Source of the DNA: Verpa conica
Lineage: Eukaryota > Ascomycota > Pezizomycetes > Pezizales > Morchellaceae
Direction of reading: 5' to 3'
NCBI GenBank assembly: GCA_033030425.1
Contig: JAUFSD010000008.1
Location: forward strand, 1,674,001 to 1,738,000
DNA: 64,000 nt
Positions 33,893 through 46,435 of the stretch are shown one piece after another. The notes beneath the pieces are model-generated. The model ran no database searches. It saw only the letters and a list, made by a program, of their open reading frames with translations, and had not been told where the DNA came from. A program made the position numbers and the translations under genes. How positions within the stretch are numbered: the stretch's first letter is position 1; each line of letters begins with the position of its first letter.

Positions 33893-35974
33893 TCTTGGTG
33901 TGGTGGAGGTGGGGTTGGTGGGGTGTTGGTGAAGGTGAAGTTGGACGTTGGATGAGGCTGAATTGAAGTACGGGTAACTTCGTGCATGGTTTCTTATTGA
34001 ATAATCATTGACATGCAGGATGATCATAGGATATCACTCGGTATTTCTACGTAAAACTAATAAATATTGGATTTGAGTCGTATAGTGCTCAACAGACTGT
34101 TTTTTTTAGAGGATTAGTGTCTTGGAATGCTATTGGACAAACACCTACAATAGGTACTGGGCGGTAGATTCGTTACACTAATAAACGGCTTTATGCGATT
34201 ATTTGAGGGGGGAAAAGAACTTTATGCTAAGATACAAAGCTGCCTCCTAGATATAATTTGCGGTGTAAATGGCCTATCATATATAGCTGTCTCTAGAATA
34301 TCACTTCGTAATTCACAAGACCACCCTCAAAATTTGTTGATGTCTACCCGACCTGTTACTTTTCGCTGTCTGGTAATGTACTCTGATATAAATAATCATA
34401 GTGAATCTATAATTACTATTATATAAAAAAGAATAGACTTTGGCGACAAAAGAATCACTTAATATTCTCATTTTTCGGGATACTATTCTGCCTTTCTGGT
34501 AGAATTTCCCGCGTTGACCTTGGTAAGGCTTCCAGTTCATATACGTTTAGCGGCCCATTATTGTAATTATTATATTTTATATATCCTTCCTTTTCATCAA
34601 CTCCTTTTCCACGTCCTCTTCCTTTTCACCGTCCTCTTTCTTTTCACCGTCCTTTTCTACGTCTACAATATTTTCTTCATTCTCTTCCTTTTCCCCCCTT
34701 CCCCCATATCATTTTCCATATCATTTTCCTCGCCCATCGCATCCTCTTCATCACTATCGTTTTCGTATTTGTCATCTTCATCCCTCTCCCCCTCATCTCC
34801 AGTACTCCCATTCTTCACGTCCCCTTTCTAACCATTTATTTATCTTTGCTACTTAATAGAAAGCCATATTAGCCATGGAGAAAAAGAAAACGCAAATAAA
34901 GGAACATCAGAGCAACAGTACCTCCTGCGAACATAAACTACACAAACACATCACAGATATTCTCCGCATGCAACAGCCGCTCCGGCGCTGAACCGGGTGA
35001 CCTCGTAAAATAGACCTACAGCCACCCATCAGCAAACCGATTCGATAAAACAAAAAAAATGAGAGAGGAAACACACTAGTTTTAAGAACTGAGAGCCATA
35101 GCTCTTGCCCAAGCAGTCCATCCACAGACACCTTCAGCGCATGAGATGCTCTCTCTGGATTAGATTTGTGCCCTCTTGTTTGTTGTGTAGTTAGGATGAA
35201 AATTGTCTTCACCCCACATAAGGCGAGATGAATCGACGTAGTGGGTTGCTACTGGTGGGGTAATTAGCATAGTTCTTGGGAGTTGGTTAGGCATTTGCTT
35301 ACATCTGCTACGATAGTGGAACTATGCTTTCTTCCACTAACATATACGTAATGCTACGAACCAGCAGTGTAGATGTATGGGTATTTTTAAGTCCTTAATT
35401 GCCATTCTCGGCGGTTGTTTGATGGATAACGATGGATGAAGGTGGGTGGGCCTTTTATAGTGATTGGAGCCACCTACCAAGGAAGGAATTTGCCAACCTG
35501 ATCTAATAAGATCGATCTCATAAATAGGCACCGGGACCATCGCCAGGAGGTTCATAGAGAAGGTTCTGGATGAATCCACTGAGAAAATAAGCCGCCTCAT
35601 AACAAATTGATCAATAAATCCAAAATACCGTAGGAGTTGAACCGAGTGATAAATAGTGACTCTATCTATGTGCCTACTGGCTAATATTTCTGTTATATTT
35701 GGCGCTAATAAATGCCGATGTAGTTACTAGGTTGACAGATTGCGTGACTGATGAGATTAGATTAGGTACCAATTAAGGGTTAGGGATTCCCTCTTATTGT
35801 CTCACCCTCAAGACAGATTCTTCTAGAGCTTTCTTACTTGGAGTTTAAGCTGCAGGCATATATATATCTCATAGAGTTTATCTTTTGAGTGTAGGAAGTA
35901 CATGGAACTTAACGACTGTCTTTAAAAACTATCTAACAGTCTCCTGTTCTCACACCCCTATCTACTTCCACCAA
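33893..35974. other. Intergenic with an acidic-tail coding relic
   Basis: About 2.1 kb without a supported gene. At 34600-34830 a pyrimidine-rich tract on the plus strand reads on the minus strand as strongly acidic/Lys-rich peptide (DEEDAMGEENDMENDM, then after a frame change EKDGEKKEDGEKEED). This may be the end of a decayed gene. No other structure is seen. Confidence 0.4.
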
Positions 35975-38921
35975 TTATCTAGTTTCTATCTGACTATGTC
36001 GGTAAACAGCCTCTTGAACGCTGGTATCTTGTTTAAACTCTCGAGTCATCCGCGCGACCTCCGCTGAATTTACGTTAGATTCTATTCATATAATAGTATA
36101 AGGACATATGGTACCTAGATCATCGCGCCTGAGCTTCCTTTGGCCATCCCTTGCCAGTCCCATGGCCGAAGAGACAATATTGCGAATTTGACGGCCATTG
36201 AACTTGGATGAAGCCGAGGTGCCCTCCTTTTGCACCCATTTCTCTATATCCTTCCAATTCTCCACGTGGCTTTTAGCTTGATTGAGGAAGTTGAGGAAGA
36301 TCTGAACTTGGTGCTCTTTGCTCAGATCTTCATACTTTACCGCAAGGTGGATTCTGGACTGAACCGCGACATCGAAGTCTCTGATTCGGTTTGTAGCTGA
36401 ATGGAATGTTAGTATTACAACTGAAATCAAGGGGTAGAACTTACTGAGTATTAGAATTCCTTGGTAGTACTCCAGAACACGTAACAACACTGAAGGCGTC
36501 AGCATACCCAACTTTAATTCTCACAAATACAACTCCTACCTGAAACCAAGGCATTTCGCCTCAGATCTGTCTGGCCTCCTTTTCCGGCCCTTGAATCCAA
36601 GAAAACATCCGCCTCGTCACTATCCAAATTTCATTAGGATCAGAACTAATTGTCAAAGGGGAGAATTAAACAGGTAACACACATGAGAAGCACTGCCTCC
36701 CAAGCGCCGGCAAGATCGAACATTCTTTCCAGGTTTACTTGAACTTTCTCGGGATCTACTCCAACATCTGTGACTCCTACAGAAAATAGTGGTTTACCCG
36801 CCCGTAATGCCACGCTCTCGGCAGTGAGTGTCTTGCCAACACCAGGCGGGCCTTAGGGCATCAGTTAATTCCTGCTCAAACCAGGGCAGGCCATATTTAC
36901 CATGCAACAGTATCACAAGCCCATCTCCTTTCCCTTGAATGACATCCTGTATTCCCTTTGTTCTTTTTCCATCCTTGCTACTCTTTCCTTCTTCGTGATT
37001 CGTGACTAGCGACTTCAAAAGGTCCTTGATATCCTGGTCGAGTTGCAACTTGTTATCGAAAGTCTCACTCGCGTTGGTATTCTGTACTGGATGGATTTCG
37101 TCAACCTGGAGTTGTGCCCACATCTTTCGCTCAATGACGTAGCCCAAGACTCGTGGAGGGCACATCAAGTATTGCAGCATCTCGAAATCCTGATCTGGTT
37201 TCGTGCCATCAAAGTGAAACTTCAGGAGGTCACAGAGCTCCTCATTCTTTCTACAAAGGGGGCATCCACATTCTCCATCTTCACCAGAAGTGCATTGCTT
37301 CATGTCGCCAAGTCGTGCAACTTTGTCGGCATACTGAAAATAGGATGCAAAGTCAACCATGACGGCCCCTTCTTTCACCTGAAAGCTAGCGTATTAGTCC
37401 CAGCACTATGATCTTCTTGAAACGGAACACGCTTTCTCACATCACAAGTCATCAGCTTCGAGAGCTTCCGCCGTGTAGACTCGTTGATCTCCTCAGTTGA
37501 GGATGTTATATAAGAGCGATCATCGTCATCAGTTACCTACGGAATTAGGAAATTTTAGTGACAAATTCAGCCTATTCTAGACGGATTACAGACCTGGGTC
37601 ACTTGTGTAGCGCTGTCGATAGTAGATATTCCTATACCACGGTAAAGAACCTTACCCTGATAGGAAAACATCTGTTTCCCCCTCTCTGCGATACAAAGGC
37701 TCCGGAACTTCTGTCCTCGTTTCATCAACCTATCCTCTAGAGCTTTGCGTTCGTCTGGATCACCAAGCATGTAGTAATCGAGTGGATAGCAGGAAAGCGT
37801 ATTGATCGCCTTTGAGCCTACAAATTTATCGAATTCGAATTCGAAGGCCTTCCTATCAAAAGTCTCTCCATTCCAATCGTAGCCCCAACAAATGACTGAC
37901 CAGGGTCTAGCTCTCCTCCCAATATCAGGGAAATCAACGTACGAGGATCCGACTATAAAAATTTGAGGCTGTTTCAGGAATGGCGTGGCTATGACTAGAC
38001 GCCCTGGCGAGAAGAGTGTCCAAAGAGTCTCGTATGTAATTGTACTATTACTATTATGCTGTTTTCGATCCCTAAAGTACTTTCCTAGGTTATCGACTCC
38101 CGAAGATGTAGCGATGATGTTCAAAAGGAGTTTGAGATCAGAGCGGGCGAGTTTATCATCTTCAGATAAGTCGGTACCCTCTTCATTCGCTATTTTCTGC
38201 AGAGCATCCCAGTTATGGACAATAGGGGCGAAGGGGTCAACTATGGTGACAACATCCCCGTCCCAGTAATGCCCTGGATAATGACTTAGGTTCTTTTGTA
38301 GTAGATCTTTAAGGGTACGCGATTTGATCTCCACTTCGGAATATAGGAATTTATCCCTCTCGTCTAGAGTTTTACGGAATATGAAGGCATGGACCTCCTT
38401 TTTTTCCGCCGTGTCAATCTCGGAAGAGTCCCGGTCTATCCGGCGACACTCTGCGGCATTCCATTTACTGATTACATTGCGTACTCGACTACCATCATCG
38501 GCCTTGACGCCGCTGGGACCCTATATCATATATCAGACCAATCCGGACATTTTGAGTTAGTAAACGAATCCTACCGTTGCTGCTACTGGAGCTCCTGGAG
38601 CTCCAGGTATAGCAGCGCCTTTTGCAGCAGCTTCTTCTACCTATAGGTACGAATACCGTTAGATTCGTACAGCTTACCCGAGACGACACAAATGGAGTGC
38701 TACTTGCAGTTGGTGGACCGAAGACAGGTAAAAGCTGTTTCTCTAGCTCTGCGATTTTCTTCTCCAGAAGCTCAATGTACTTCCGTTCCAGGGAAGGTAT
38801 ATCTGCTGCGGTCGTAGCCGTGGTCTAGCCGGCAGACAGTCAGCAACGTAGAACTTGATGCATTAAGATTTCTCGCCTGTAGACCTACGGGAGCAGTTGA
38901 GTTTGCGGTTTCTGCGCTCAT
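35975..38921 (-). CDS. AAA+ ATPase with DUF7025-type N-terminus
   Basis: A multi-exon gene on the minus strand; start ATG at 38919-38921 (MSAETANSTAP), stop at 35975-35977. Short N-terminal exons give a coiled-coil-like stretch (LERKYIELLEKKIAELEKQLL) and an Ala/Pro segment. A large exon (37567-38334 and neighbours) carries the domain found before AAA modules in fungi (DUF7025: WTLFSPG, PWSVICWGYDWNGETFDRK). The AAA core follows. Walker A GPPGVGKT is complete once the 49-bp intron at 36852-36900 is removed; Walker B is AVLLIDEADVFLD; sensor region ILILTTNRIRDFDVAVQSRIH includes the arginine finger. The last exon adds VARMTREFKQDT, a usual family ending. No lesion is seen. The family's physiological role is not established; it is frequent in accessory regions. 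It lies next to two other signalling-type genes. Confidence 0.8.
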
Positions 38922-40169
38922 GGTTGCGGCACGCGGTGGTGCTATACTGCCTAGGTCTTGAAGAGTGGATGCCAGAGCAGGAGGGGTTTCTGCTGAATAT
39001 GAAATGTTGGTGGGGCTGCTTATATATATCCGCCCATTGTACTACCTACTTGTTGATGTATAGCTAGGGGTGTGGTAATATTACTAGGATCCCCACAACC
39101 AGCCAAAATCCCGATAAGCTCGTGCATTTATTGTTTCAGGTACTATGAGAATATCCGTAAGTCTCCTAGACTATTTTTATAGTACAGCGCATACCTCGGT
39201 AGAGTAAGAGAGGATTTATGGCTTATAGTATTAGGCCCAGAATAATTGGTTTTGATGAGTATTACCAATTAATCAATAAGGTGAACTATAATATCTCTAT
39301 TATTACTCTAGTAATTCGGGGTTCCACTGTTGGTATCCTCTGATTTCAGTCCGACAGAAACTACGGTACTATATTGGTAGAAGCACATATCCGCACCAAA
39401 TTACAGCTAACACAAATATAGGAAACAAACCCAGACGAAAACACAGGGGGCGGGACTTCCCATGAACCCCTCCCGGGATCTGAGGCCCAGGATGTCCTGA
39501 GAAATAAAGTCGACTGGTTGCTACCAAAAAGCGACGCACCGTACTATCGCTATGGACATCGCTATTTGGAGGTAATAATCATATCGATCACAAAAGCATT
39601 CAGAATAAAAGGGCCAAAAGGTGATTGCGGCTAAATAGCACAAACCCCAATTCGAGCTTATGGGGCTCTGCTGGAAGGGTCTCAGCCCGGCAGAATGCGT
39701 GATAAAACTGTGTTACGCGATATGTCAGTTGCATCTGAGTCAAACATGCTAACCTCTATGGGAATAGGGCAAAGATTATTATGCTATAGGGCCGCTCAGC
39801 CGTATCTGTATATTGGTGGTCGAAATTCCTATTACCATCATAAAGCGGGGCAATGCTCTAATCCTGAATATTGTTTATACTGTGAAACCATGAGGCTGAT
39901 AACAGGGGACCACGGCAATTCAGGGTGCTTTTGGGGCTGTGGTCAAGGTAGACCCTTGTTTTTCGCAGTAACCATTCACTCGGGATGACATTGCATGCAG
40001 TTAGGCCAATTGGATATTTCCTGCAGGTAACGAGGTTCAGCTTCCTAATACTTAGCGACTATTTCTTCAGGACAAGGCGGCTAAAACACGTCTCTGTTTA
40101 CCTCGTTACTTGAGCTTTGAGAGATTTCAACTACAGTCGGCCACGCACGATAAAGTACTAAGGACAGTG
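38922..40169. other. Intergenic; one unrecognised 97-codon ORF
   Basis: About 1.25 kb between divergent genes. An ATG-started frame at 39695-39988 (plus) has a CSNPEYCLYCETM Cys cluster but no support from splice sites or known domains. A 9-bp inverted pair GTAACGAGG / CCTCGTTAC lies at about 40027 and 40099. Confidence 0.35.
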
Positions 40170-42240
40170 ATGAGTGGGGAACAAACTTCACAGACGGGAA
40201 AGTGGTGGCCAAGTGATAGGAAGAGGTAAGTCAGGGGCGCCATGAACATGCTCCTTGCTTGCCCTTAGTTGACGATTATACAGCAAAGAACTCGACGAGG
40301 CGCTAGAAGGAGAAAAAGAGTTTCGGAAATGGCTCGAAGACAACCTAGACAAGCGCGACCTCAAAGCCATAAGCGGAGAAAGATCACCCAAAGAAATCCT
40401 CGATTCCCTAGATAACCAAACCTGCGAGCAGCTCGTTGATATTGTTGAGCCGTACTATGCGGCCGACATGATTGCCCAGGCTGGCCGAGCCCAGAGTACT
40501 CTGAGAGTAAAAAGGACAAAAGGGGTCAGGAAGGTAACCACGAGCTTTATGAGGTTTTCCAAATCATTCCAGGAGTTCTTGGTTATCTATTCCGGGATTG
40601 TTGATATCATGGTAAGTTAAGATGCAGAACCTCAAGTCACGAGTATCGGCTAATGCACAAATAGAAACAAGCGAGCGGCCAATATGGGGGAGTAGCATAT
40701 GGGGTTCTTTCGACGCTCTTCAGTGTATGTATATTTTAGGCGCTTCCTACAAACCTCGACTGACATTCGGAAGATAGCAGCGCGCAAACAGGGAATGGAG
40801 ACAGCCATCCAAGGAGCCATCGACGACATGAAAAATAGGCTCGAAGAAATGGCAATCTACAAAAGAGTATATCCCGAGGCCAGCTTGGGAGCTCTAATCG
40901 CAAAGGTCTTTAAGGGGATTATTAACTTTTCCAGGAGCGCCATCAAGTATTATAAAAGGCATTGGATATGTAAGTCACCATATCATTGTTGGAGCCTTGG
41001 CTGATCTTGATAGGGAGGCTGCGAGCGGCTCTAACCCCCAGCCCATTCGATGAGGACGTGGCAGAAGTCGGAAGACTTGTAGCTGCTGTTCAATCTAAGT
41101 GTGACGCTCTGCTTGCCGATAGGTGCCAAAGGCTTGAAGATAAATCAAATGGTAAGCTTACTAATCTGCACTGTGATAACCATGTTAATAGTTGTGAATA
41201 GAGACCTTGAAGCGGAGTGAGAATCTCCAATTGGAGTTGTCCCGTAAGTGCCTAACCGGTCTACAACGGCAGCATATCTCAAACTTGGGTGGCTAACTCA
41301 ACCGAATAGGTGTCAAGGAACAGAACGTCACTCTCCAGGAGACAATAAACAAACTCAAGGAGCAATTGTCCCTCCAGGGGCAGGAACTATCCGGTTAGTG
41401 CTATTAGCAATGTGCCTTGTAACTCGATACTAATTTATTTCTCTAGGGATGCGTGAAACCGAAGACAGCAAGCACCTTACAAAGCTTCTCCAGCACCTCG
41501 GAACATCACACGTCAGCGAAGATGAGCACCACGAGGGTATAAATAAATGCCGAATGTGCCTTCAACGGTTCGCCGAAGACTCACTACGGACAAAAATGGA
41601 CCTAAACATTCTCCGAAGCAAAAAAGAGTACTATGACTGGATCGACTCCAGTCAATCTTGTCTTCTTGCACTTTCGGGCCGAACCGAGCAAGATTTTATC
41701 GAGATTTCAGAAGGCTGCTGCTGGCTTTCGCCCGCCGCCTTAGACCTCATTGACGACTTACGGGGAAAAGGTCAATTCGTCACCTATAATCTCTGTCTTC
41801 TTCATCCTGCCCAACGCGAGGATCCGACAGCTCGAGATATCATGGTCAGCTTTGTGAGACAGATTCTTACAAAAAGCCCCAAAGTGCTGAGAGAAACATC
41901 GAATTTCACGCGCTTGTGTAACCAGGTGCCAGACCCCAACGAGGAAGAAATTGACGGCATCCGGGATTTCTTGATTAGCGTCTTAGATCTCCTAGATCAT
42001 GATGGCCCGATATACCTCATTCTAGACCGGATAGATCGGTCTAATGGGGCCGAGGCTGAGCTTATACGTGCCCTTCTGCAAATCGTTAAGAAGGCAAAGT
42101 GCACGCTCAAGATATTTGTTACTTCCGGGGACGATTGGGACATAACCCAACATTCAAAAGAGCTGGGTATTCGAAAGATAGATGAAGGGATGTTTGTTAA
42201 GCTTGTTTGGGATCAAAAGCTTCTGGATTATTATTATTAG
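40170..42240 (+). CDS. DUF7708-containing STAND-like protein
   Basis: Eight exons (40170-40225, 40284-40611, 40665-40724, 40774-40969, 41014-41151, 41202-41243, 41310-41393, 41447-42240) join in frame with introns of 44-66 bp, giving 565 residues. Residues about 20-210 match the fungal DUF7708 domain (MRFSKSFQEFLVIYSGIVDIM, then QYGGVAYGVLSTLF). Short exons then encode a coiled coil (LKRSENLQLELS, VTLQETINKLKEQLSLQ). The C-terminal exon resembles the nucleotide-binding part of related proteins (CCWLSPAALDLIDDL, VSFVRQILTKSP, and a Walker-B-like YLILDRID), but the expected P-loop GxxGxGKS is replaced by LALSGRTEQDF. It is therefore probably a non-ATPase or degenerate NTPase. DUF7708 proteins are typical of fungal NLR-like repertoires. 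No C-terminal repeats are present. A signalling or self/non-self role is inferred. Confidence 0.7.
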
Positions 42241-42979
42241 TATTTTTGTGTCGGATGTATAATAACACTGTAAACATAGCTGGCTTGCCTACTTTTACTT
42301 TGAGAATTTTAATTTTATAAATACTAGAGATTAGAGACTCATAATTCCTACCACCATGGATAGTGAAATGTGCAGAGATCGATCTCTTGACTCTGCTATT
42401 TGCCAGATGCTCCAGGGCCATCCTCACACAATCGTAGTATACATTCCAAATAGTAGGTAGGATCCATAACGTCCGCCGGGATGACATGGGCTGTGTCGAG
42501 ATTATGGAGTAGATATAGAGTATCTCTGAAGTTTTTTCAGACTAGGAGAGTCTCTACACAAGCACTCTCATGCCCTCTCTATATATATATCTATAGACCA
42601 ATCGGCGATACCCTAAAACCTACCATAGGCTGACGAACAAAAGAGATGTCACTCCAGAAATTGGCATTGGCAATGGTACGGGGCTAGCGCCTGGGTGGGG
42701 GTCGTCTCGAGTAGCCACGCTTCTGGGTAGCTGATTGGGTGGCTAACTACGGCAGATTTCGAGCCTCACGAGATCGACGTGGTTCAGCTACCCCACAGCT
42801 AAGCAAAGTCATCACCAGCCCTTCAGCAGAGAACAATCAACGCAGTCACCAGTAAGTTAGGACTTTTACTTAATCTAGGACTAGGCTAATCAGTGAATGA
42901 TGCAATCTGTAGCCTCTAAGAAATCACACTCGATCCCGAACCCGGTAACCGCCACACTCAACCGTGAGATTTCCCGAAA
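42241..42979. promoter_or_regulatory. Intergenic with a probable 5'-UTR intron
   Basis: Upstream of the kinase gene an intron-like segment (42852-42912, GTAAGT to CTGTAG with a GGCTAAT branch-like motif) lies about 70 bp before the ATG at 42980, suggesting a spliced leader. No gene is seen in the rest. Confidence 0.4.
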
Positions 42980-45900
42980 ATGGACCCGGAGCAGAGAACC
43001 TCAGTCGATATGGCGAGCGAGCCCGCCGGCACCCTAAGACTCACACCGCTGCCACTAGTAAATCCCGCGGATGCCCTCCTAAATCAGCGCGATGCGGGGT
43101 CTTCACCGCAGGTGGGTGTTCCATCTGGACCACCGCCTCCTGGGGGTGCGGTGACCTTAGTTAAAAGTTTCGACGAGTACAAGCTGGAAACCGAATTTTA
43201 CAATGGCTATGTGGTGCATACGACGTATGAATGGAACTGGTGGAGTTCGAGTAGGTCGAAGAAAACATCGAAATGGAAGAAAAGGGAAAAACTTGGGTCT
43301 GGAAGTTTTGGTGTTGTTTACCTACAGGAGGAGGAAGAGGAAGGGAGGAAGAAGGGGAAAGGTGGTGTAGAGGGTCGGAGCGGGCGGTTAAGGGCAGTTA
43401 AAATGCTACCTCGAGGCACCTTACTAGAGGCGAACGAATCCCAGGAGCTGTTAGCTTTGGTTAAATTGAGCAGAGTACGTCTTTTGACTATACTCGTCCT
43501 CCAGGGTAAGAGTCAGAGAAGAGGTGGGGGGTTAATTTGTAGTGTGATACAGAAGTATCCCGCTACAAACTGCGAACCCCTCCATAGTTCTCTGGTTTAT
43601 ACCTCGGTGGACGATTACATACATACTTTACGGGTTACACACTAACAGACCTAGTATGAGCACCTTTTCGTAAAGTTTCTCGGATGGTACGAAGATATGG
43701 ATTACATATTTCTTGCGATGGAGTACATTGAGCACGGTGACTTGGGCCAATACACCAAAAACTTGAGACCAATAACAGATGTCAAAGAGATTACTAGACA
43801 GATTTTGGAGGGGCTTGAGGTTCTTCATTATAAAGGGATATATCATCGCGATTTAAAACCGCAGGTCAGACCAGGAGCCCAAGCTCTCAATGATTTTTCT
43901 TCTAACTCAAAATTATTTCAGAATATACTTATTGCTTCTCTCGATCCAATTTGGGTCAAAATTGCCGATTTTGGGGTATCGAAACGGGCAAAAAACACTA
44001 TTTTGCGGACTAGAGTTGGAACCCAAGGCTACCTTGCACCCGAACTACTTGGGATACTCCCCCGGAAGTGGAAAACAAAATATATTGTCCCTCATGCTCT
44101 AGACATATGGTCATTAGGGTCTCTAGTACACCAACTATTAACTTCTAAAACACCATTTATGGATACCAACCTCTATGGACTAGACTCAGAAACAGGAATA
44201 ATTTCAGGGCTGTCTTTCGAAGGTGAAACCGACATAGACTCCCTTCAAGAATATTGCCATGGGGATATCGAGTTCCCGGCCGATATACTGAAACAGTCGC
44301 AAGTGGATGAGGAAGGCATAGCGTTTATCCAAAGCCTTTTAGTTCCGAATCCGATCCACCGGCCTTCAGCGTCTTATGTGCTCCAGAACCCATGGCTGAT
44401 AGGATACACAAGCGCTTGGACTGTGAGTCTGAAAGATGAGTTTTCACGTCTTGGGGTGGCTTTAGAAAGTAAAGAGAGTGCGTTCATGAGACAAATCGGT
44501 AAACGGGATATTACGCGATTTTTGCCAGATCCGGCAAAAGAGAACATCCTGTCTCTACTCCTCGAAGCTATTGTCAAAGGTTACAACCTCGCTATCTCAA
44601 TGCTCTTGGAGTCCTCAGTCTGTAGCCTAGACTCGATCGACGAACCTACGAGGGGAAAACTATTCCAAAAGGCTGTAGAGAGCAGGAATTTTTGGACGAT
44701 GAAGCAACTCTTAGAAAGAAAATTCGAGGTTGGAGCCTGCGTTGGTGATAAAGCAGTGCTAGGGTGGGCGGTTGAGGAAGGGTATATCGATGTAGTTAAG
44801 GTATATCTGGAGAATACGACCGATGTCAAAACAAACAGTATCTGCATAGAGTCATTTCTATTGGCTATCAGGTTAGGAAATTTCAGTATGGTAGAGGCTT
44901 TCTTGAACAGCAAAATCGACATTAATACTCCCAACGGTGGCGGTCAAACGGTTTTACAAGCGATAGCCGGGTGCGGTAATCTCGAAATTGTCAAACTCCT
45001 ATTCATCAGCAAGGCCAAGACCCAGGCCATTTCCAAAATTCAAGCAGTACTACAATGGGCAATCATAGCAGGGAACATCAGCATTGTAAAGCTACTTTTA
45101 GAGAATGTCACTGATATTACAGCTATCAAGGACTGTGAAGAGGCATTTCGATTCGCTATAAGATCAGGAGATTCCAATATGATAAGGGTGTTTGTGGGAA
45201 AAGTCGATATAAGTGCCCCTATCGGTCACGGGCAAACACCTTTAGGAATAGCTGCTCGGGGCGGCCATAAAGTCTCTTTTAAAGCATTGTTGGATAGCGG
45301 GGCCAATATTGGAGCTTCCTGCGGTGACGATGAAGTCCTAAAATTTGCGACCATGGAAGGGCACATCAATGCGGTTAAGGTATACCTGAAGAATACGACA
45401 AATATTAAAGATAAAAAGGGCGCTAAGGAGGCGTTTGTACTAGCTGTCATGGCAGGGAATATCGACCTAGTAAGGTATTTTCTTGGCAGCAAGATTGATC
45501 CCAATTTCAGAAACTGTGACGGCCAAACAGCCTTGCAAGCGGCGGCTGCAGGTGGACATATCGATATAGTGAGACTGCTATTGGACAGCAACGCCGACAT
45601 CAATGCCCTACCAGCAGAGGAGTCTGGTCGAACAGCCTTGCAAGCGGCGGCTGGAGGTGGACATATCGATGTAGTGAGACTGCTATTGGACAACAACGCC
45701 GACATCAATGCCTCGCCAGCAGGGTCTTCTGGTCGAACAGCCTTGCAAGCGGCTGCTGAAGGTGGACATATCGATGTAGTGAGACTGCTATTGGACAACA
45801 AAGCTGATATCAATGCCCTACCAGCAGAGGAGTTTGGTCTAACAGCCTTGCAAGCGGCAGCTGGAGGTGGACATATCGATATAGTGAGACTGCTATTGGA

Positions 45901-46435
45901 CAAAAACGCTGCTATCAATGCCCTACCAACATGGCGGTCTGGTCGAACAGGCTTGCAAGCGGCGGCTGGAGGTGGACATATCGATATAGTGAGACTGCTA
46001 TTGGACAACAACGCTGATATCAATGCCCTACCAGCAAGGTGGTCTGGTCGAACAGCCTTGCAAGCGGCGGCTGGAGGTGGACATATCGATATAGTGAGAC
46101 TGCTATTAGAAAACAACGCCGACATCAATGACCTAGCAGCAGAGTACTCTGGTCTAACAGCCTTGCAAGCGGCTGCTGAAGGTGGACATATCAATATAGT
46201 GAGACTGCTATTAGACAACAACGCCGACATCAATGACCTACCAGCCCTGTACTCTGGTATAACAGCCTTGCAAGCGGCGGCTGAAGGTGGACATATCGAT
46301 ATAGTGAGACTGCTATTGGACAACAACGCCGATATCAATGCCTCAGCAGGTTCCTCTGATCAAACAGCCTTGCAAGCGGCGGCTGAAGGTGGACATATCG
46401 ATATAGTGAGACTGCTAACGTATTTTATGGGGTAA
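42980..46435 (+). CDS. Protein kinase with ankyrin repeat array, truncated by transposon
   Basis: Three exons (42980-43474, 43655-43864, 43922-46435) encode 1072 residues. The kinase domain is complete: glycine loop GSGSFGVVY (105-113), catalytic Lys in AVKML (141), HRDLKPQN at the exon 2/3 join (229-236), IADFGVS (249-255), then GTQGYLAPE and DIWSLG. Its Ser/Thr specificity is inferred from DLKPQN. Diverged ankyrin-like units run from about residue 340 to 760. Nine nearly identical 35-residue ankyrin repeats follow (TALQAAAxGGHIDIVRLLLD...ADIN type). The ninth is cut at TA by an inserted element, so the present frame ends in five foreign residues (TYFMG). Ankyrin sequence resumes after the element. 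Such kinase-ankyrin proteins occur in fungal signalling and recognition families. Whether this truncated form still works is unknown. Confidence 0.8.
45526..46415 (+). repeat. Nine near-identical 105-bp ankyrin-coding repeats
   Basis: Nine tandem units, eight of 105 bp and one 102 bp. The core (ACAGCCTTGCAAGCGGC...GGACATATCGAT) is almost invariant, while the bases for the loop (residues between ADIN and TALQ) and a few helix positions differ. Homogenisation plus variation at fixed positions is seen directly. Confidence 0.9.

Noticed and set aside
36852..36900. Broken Walker A in the AAA ATPase
   Set aside because: The apparent 17-residue insertion before PPGVGKT is a 49-bp GT-AG intron; removing it gives a normal P-loop.
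45226..46338. 370-codon open frame on the minus strand
   Set aside because: It is the antisense of the ankyrin repeat array; repeats without stops on one strand create long antisense frames.
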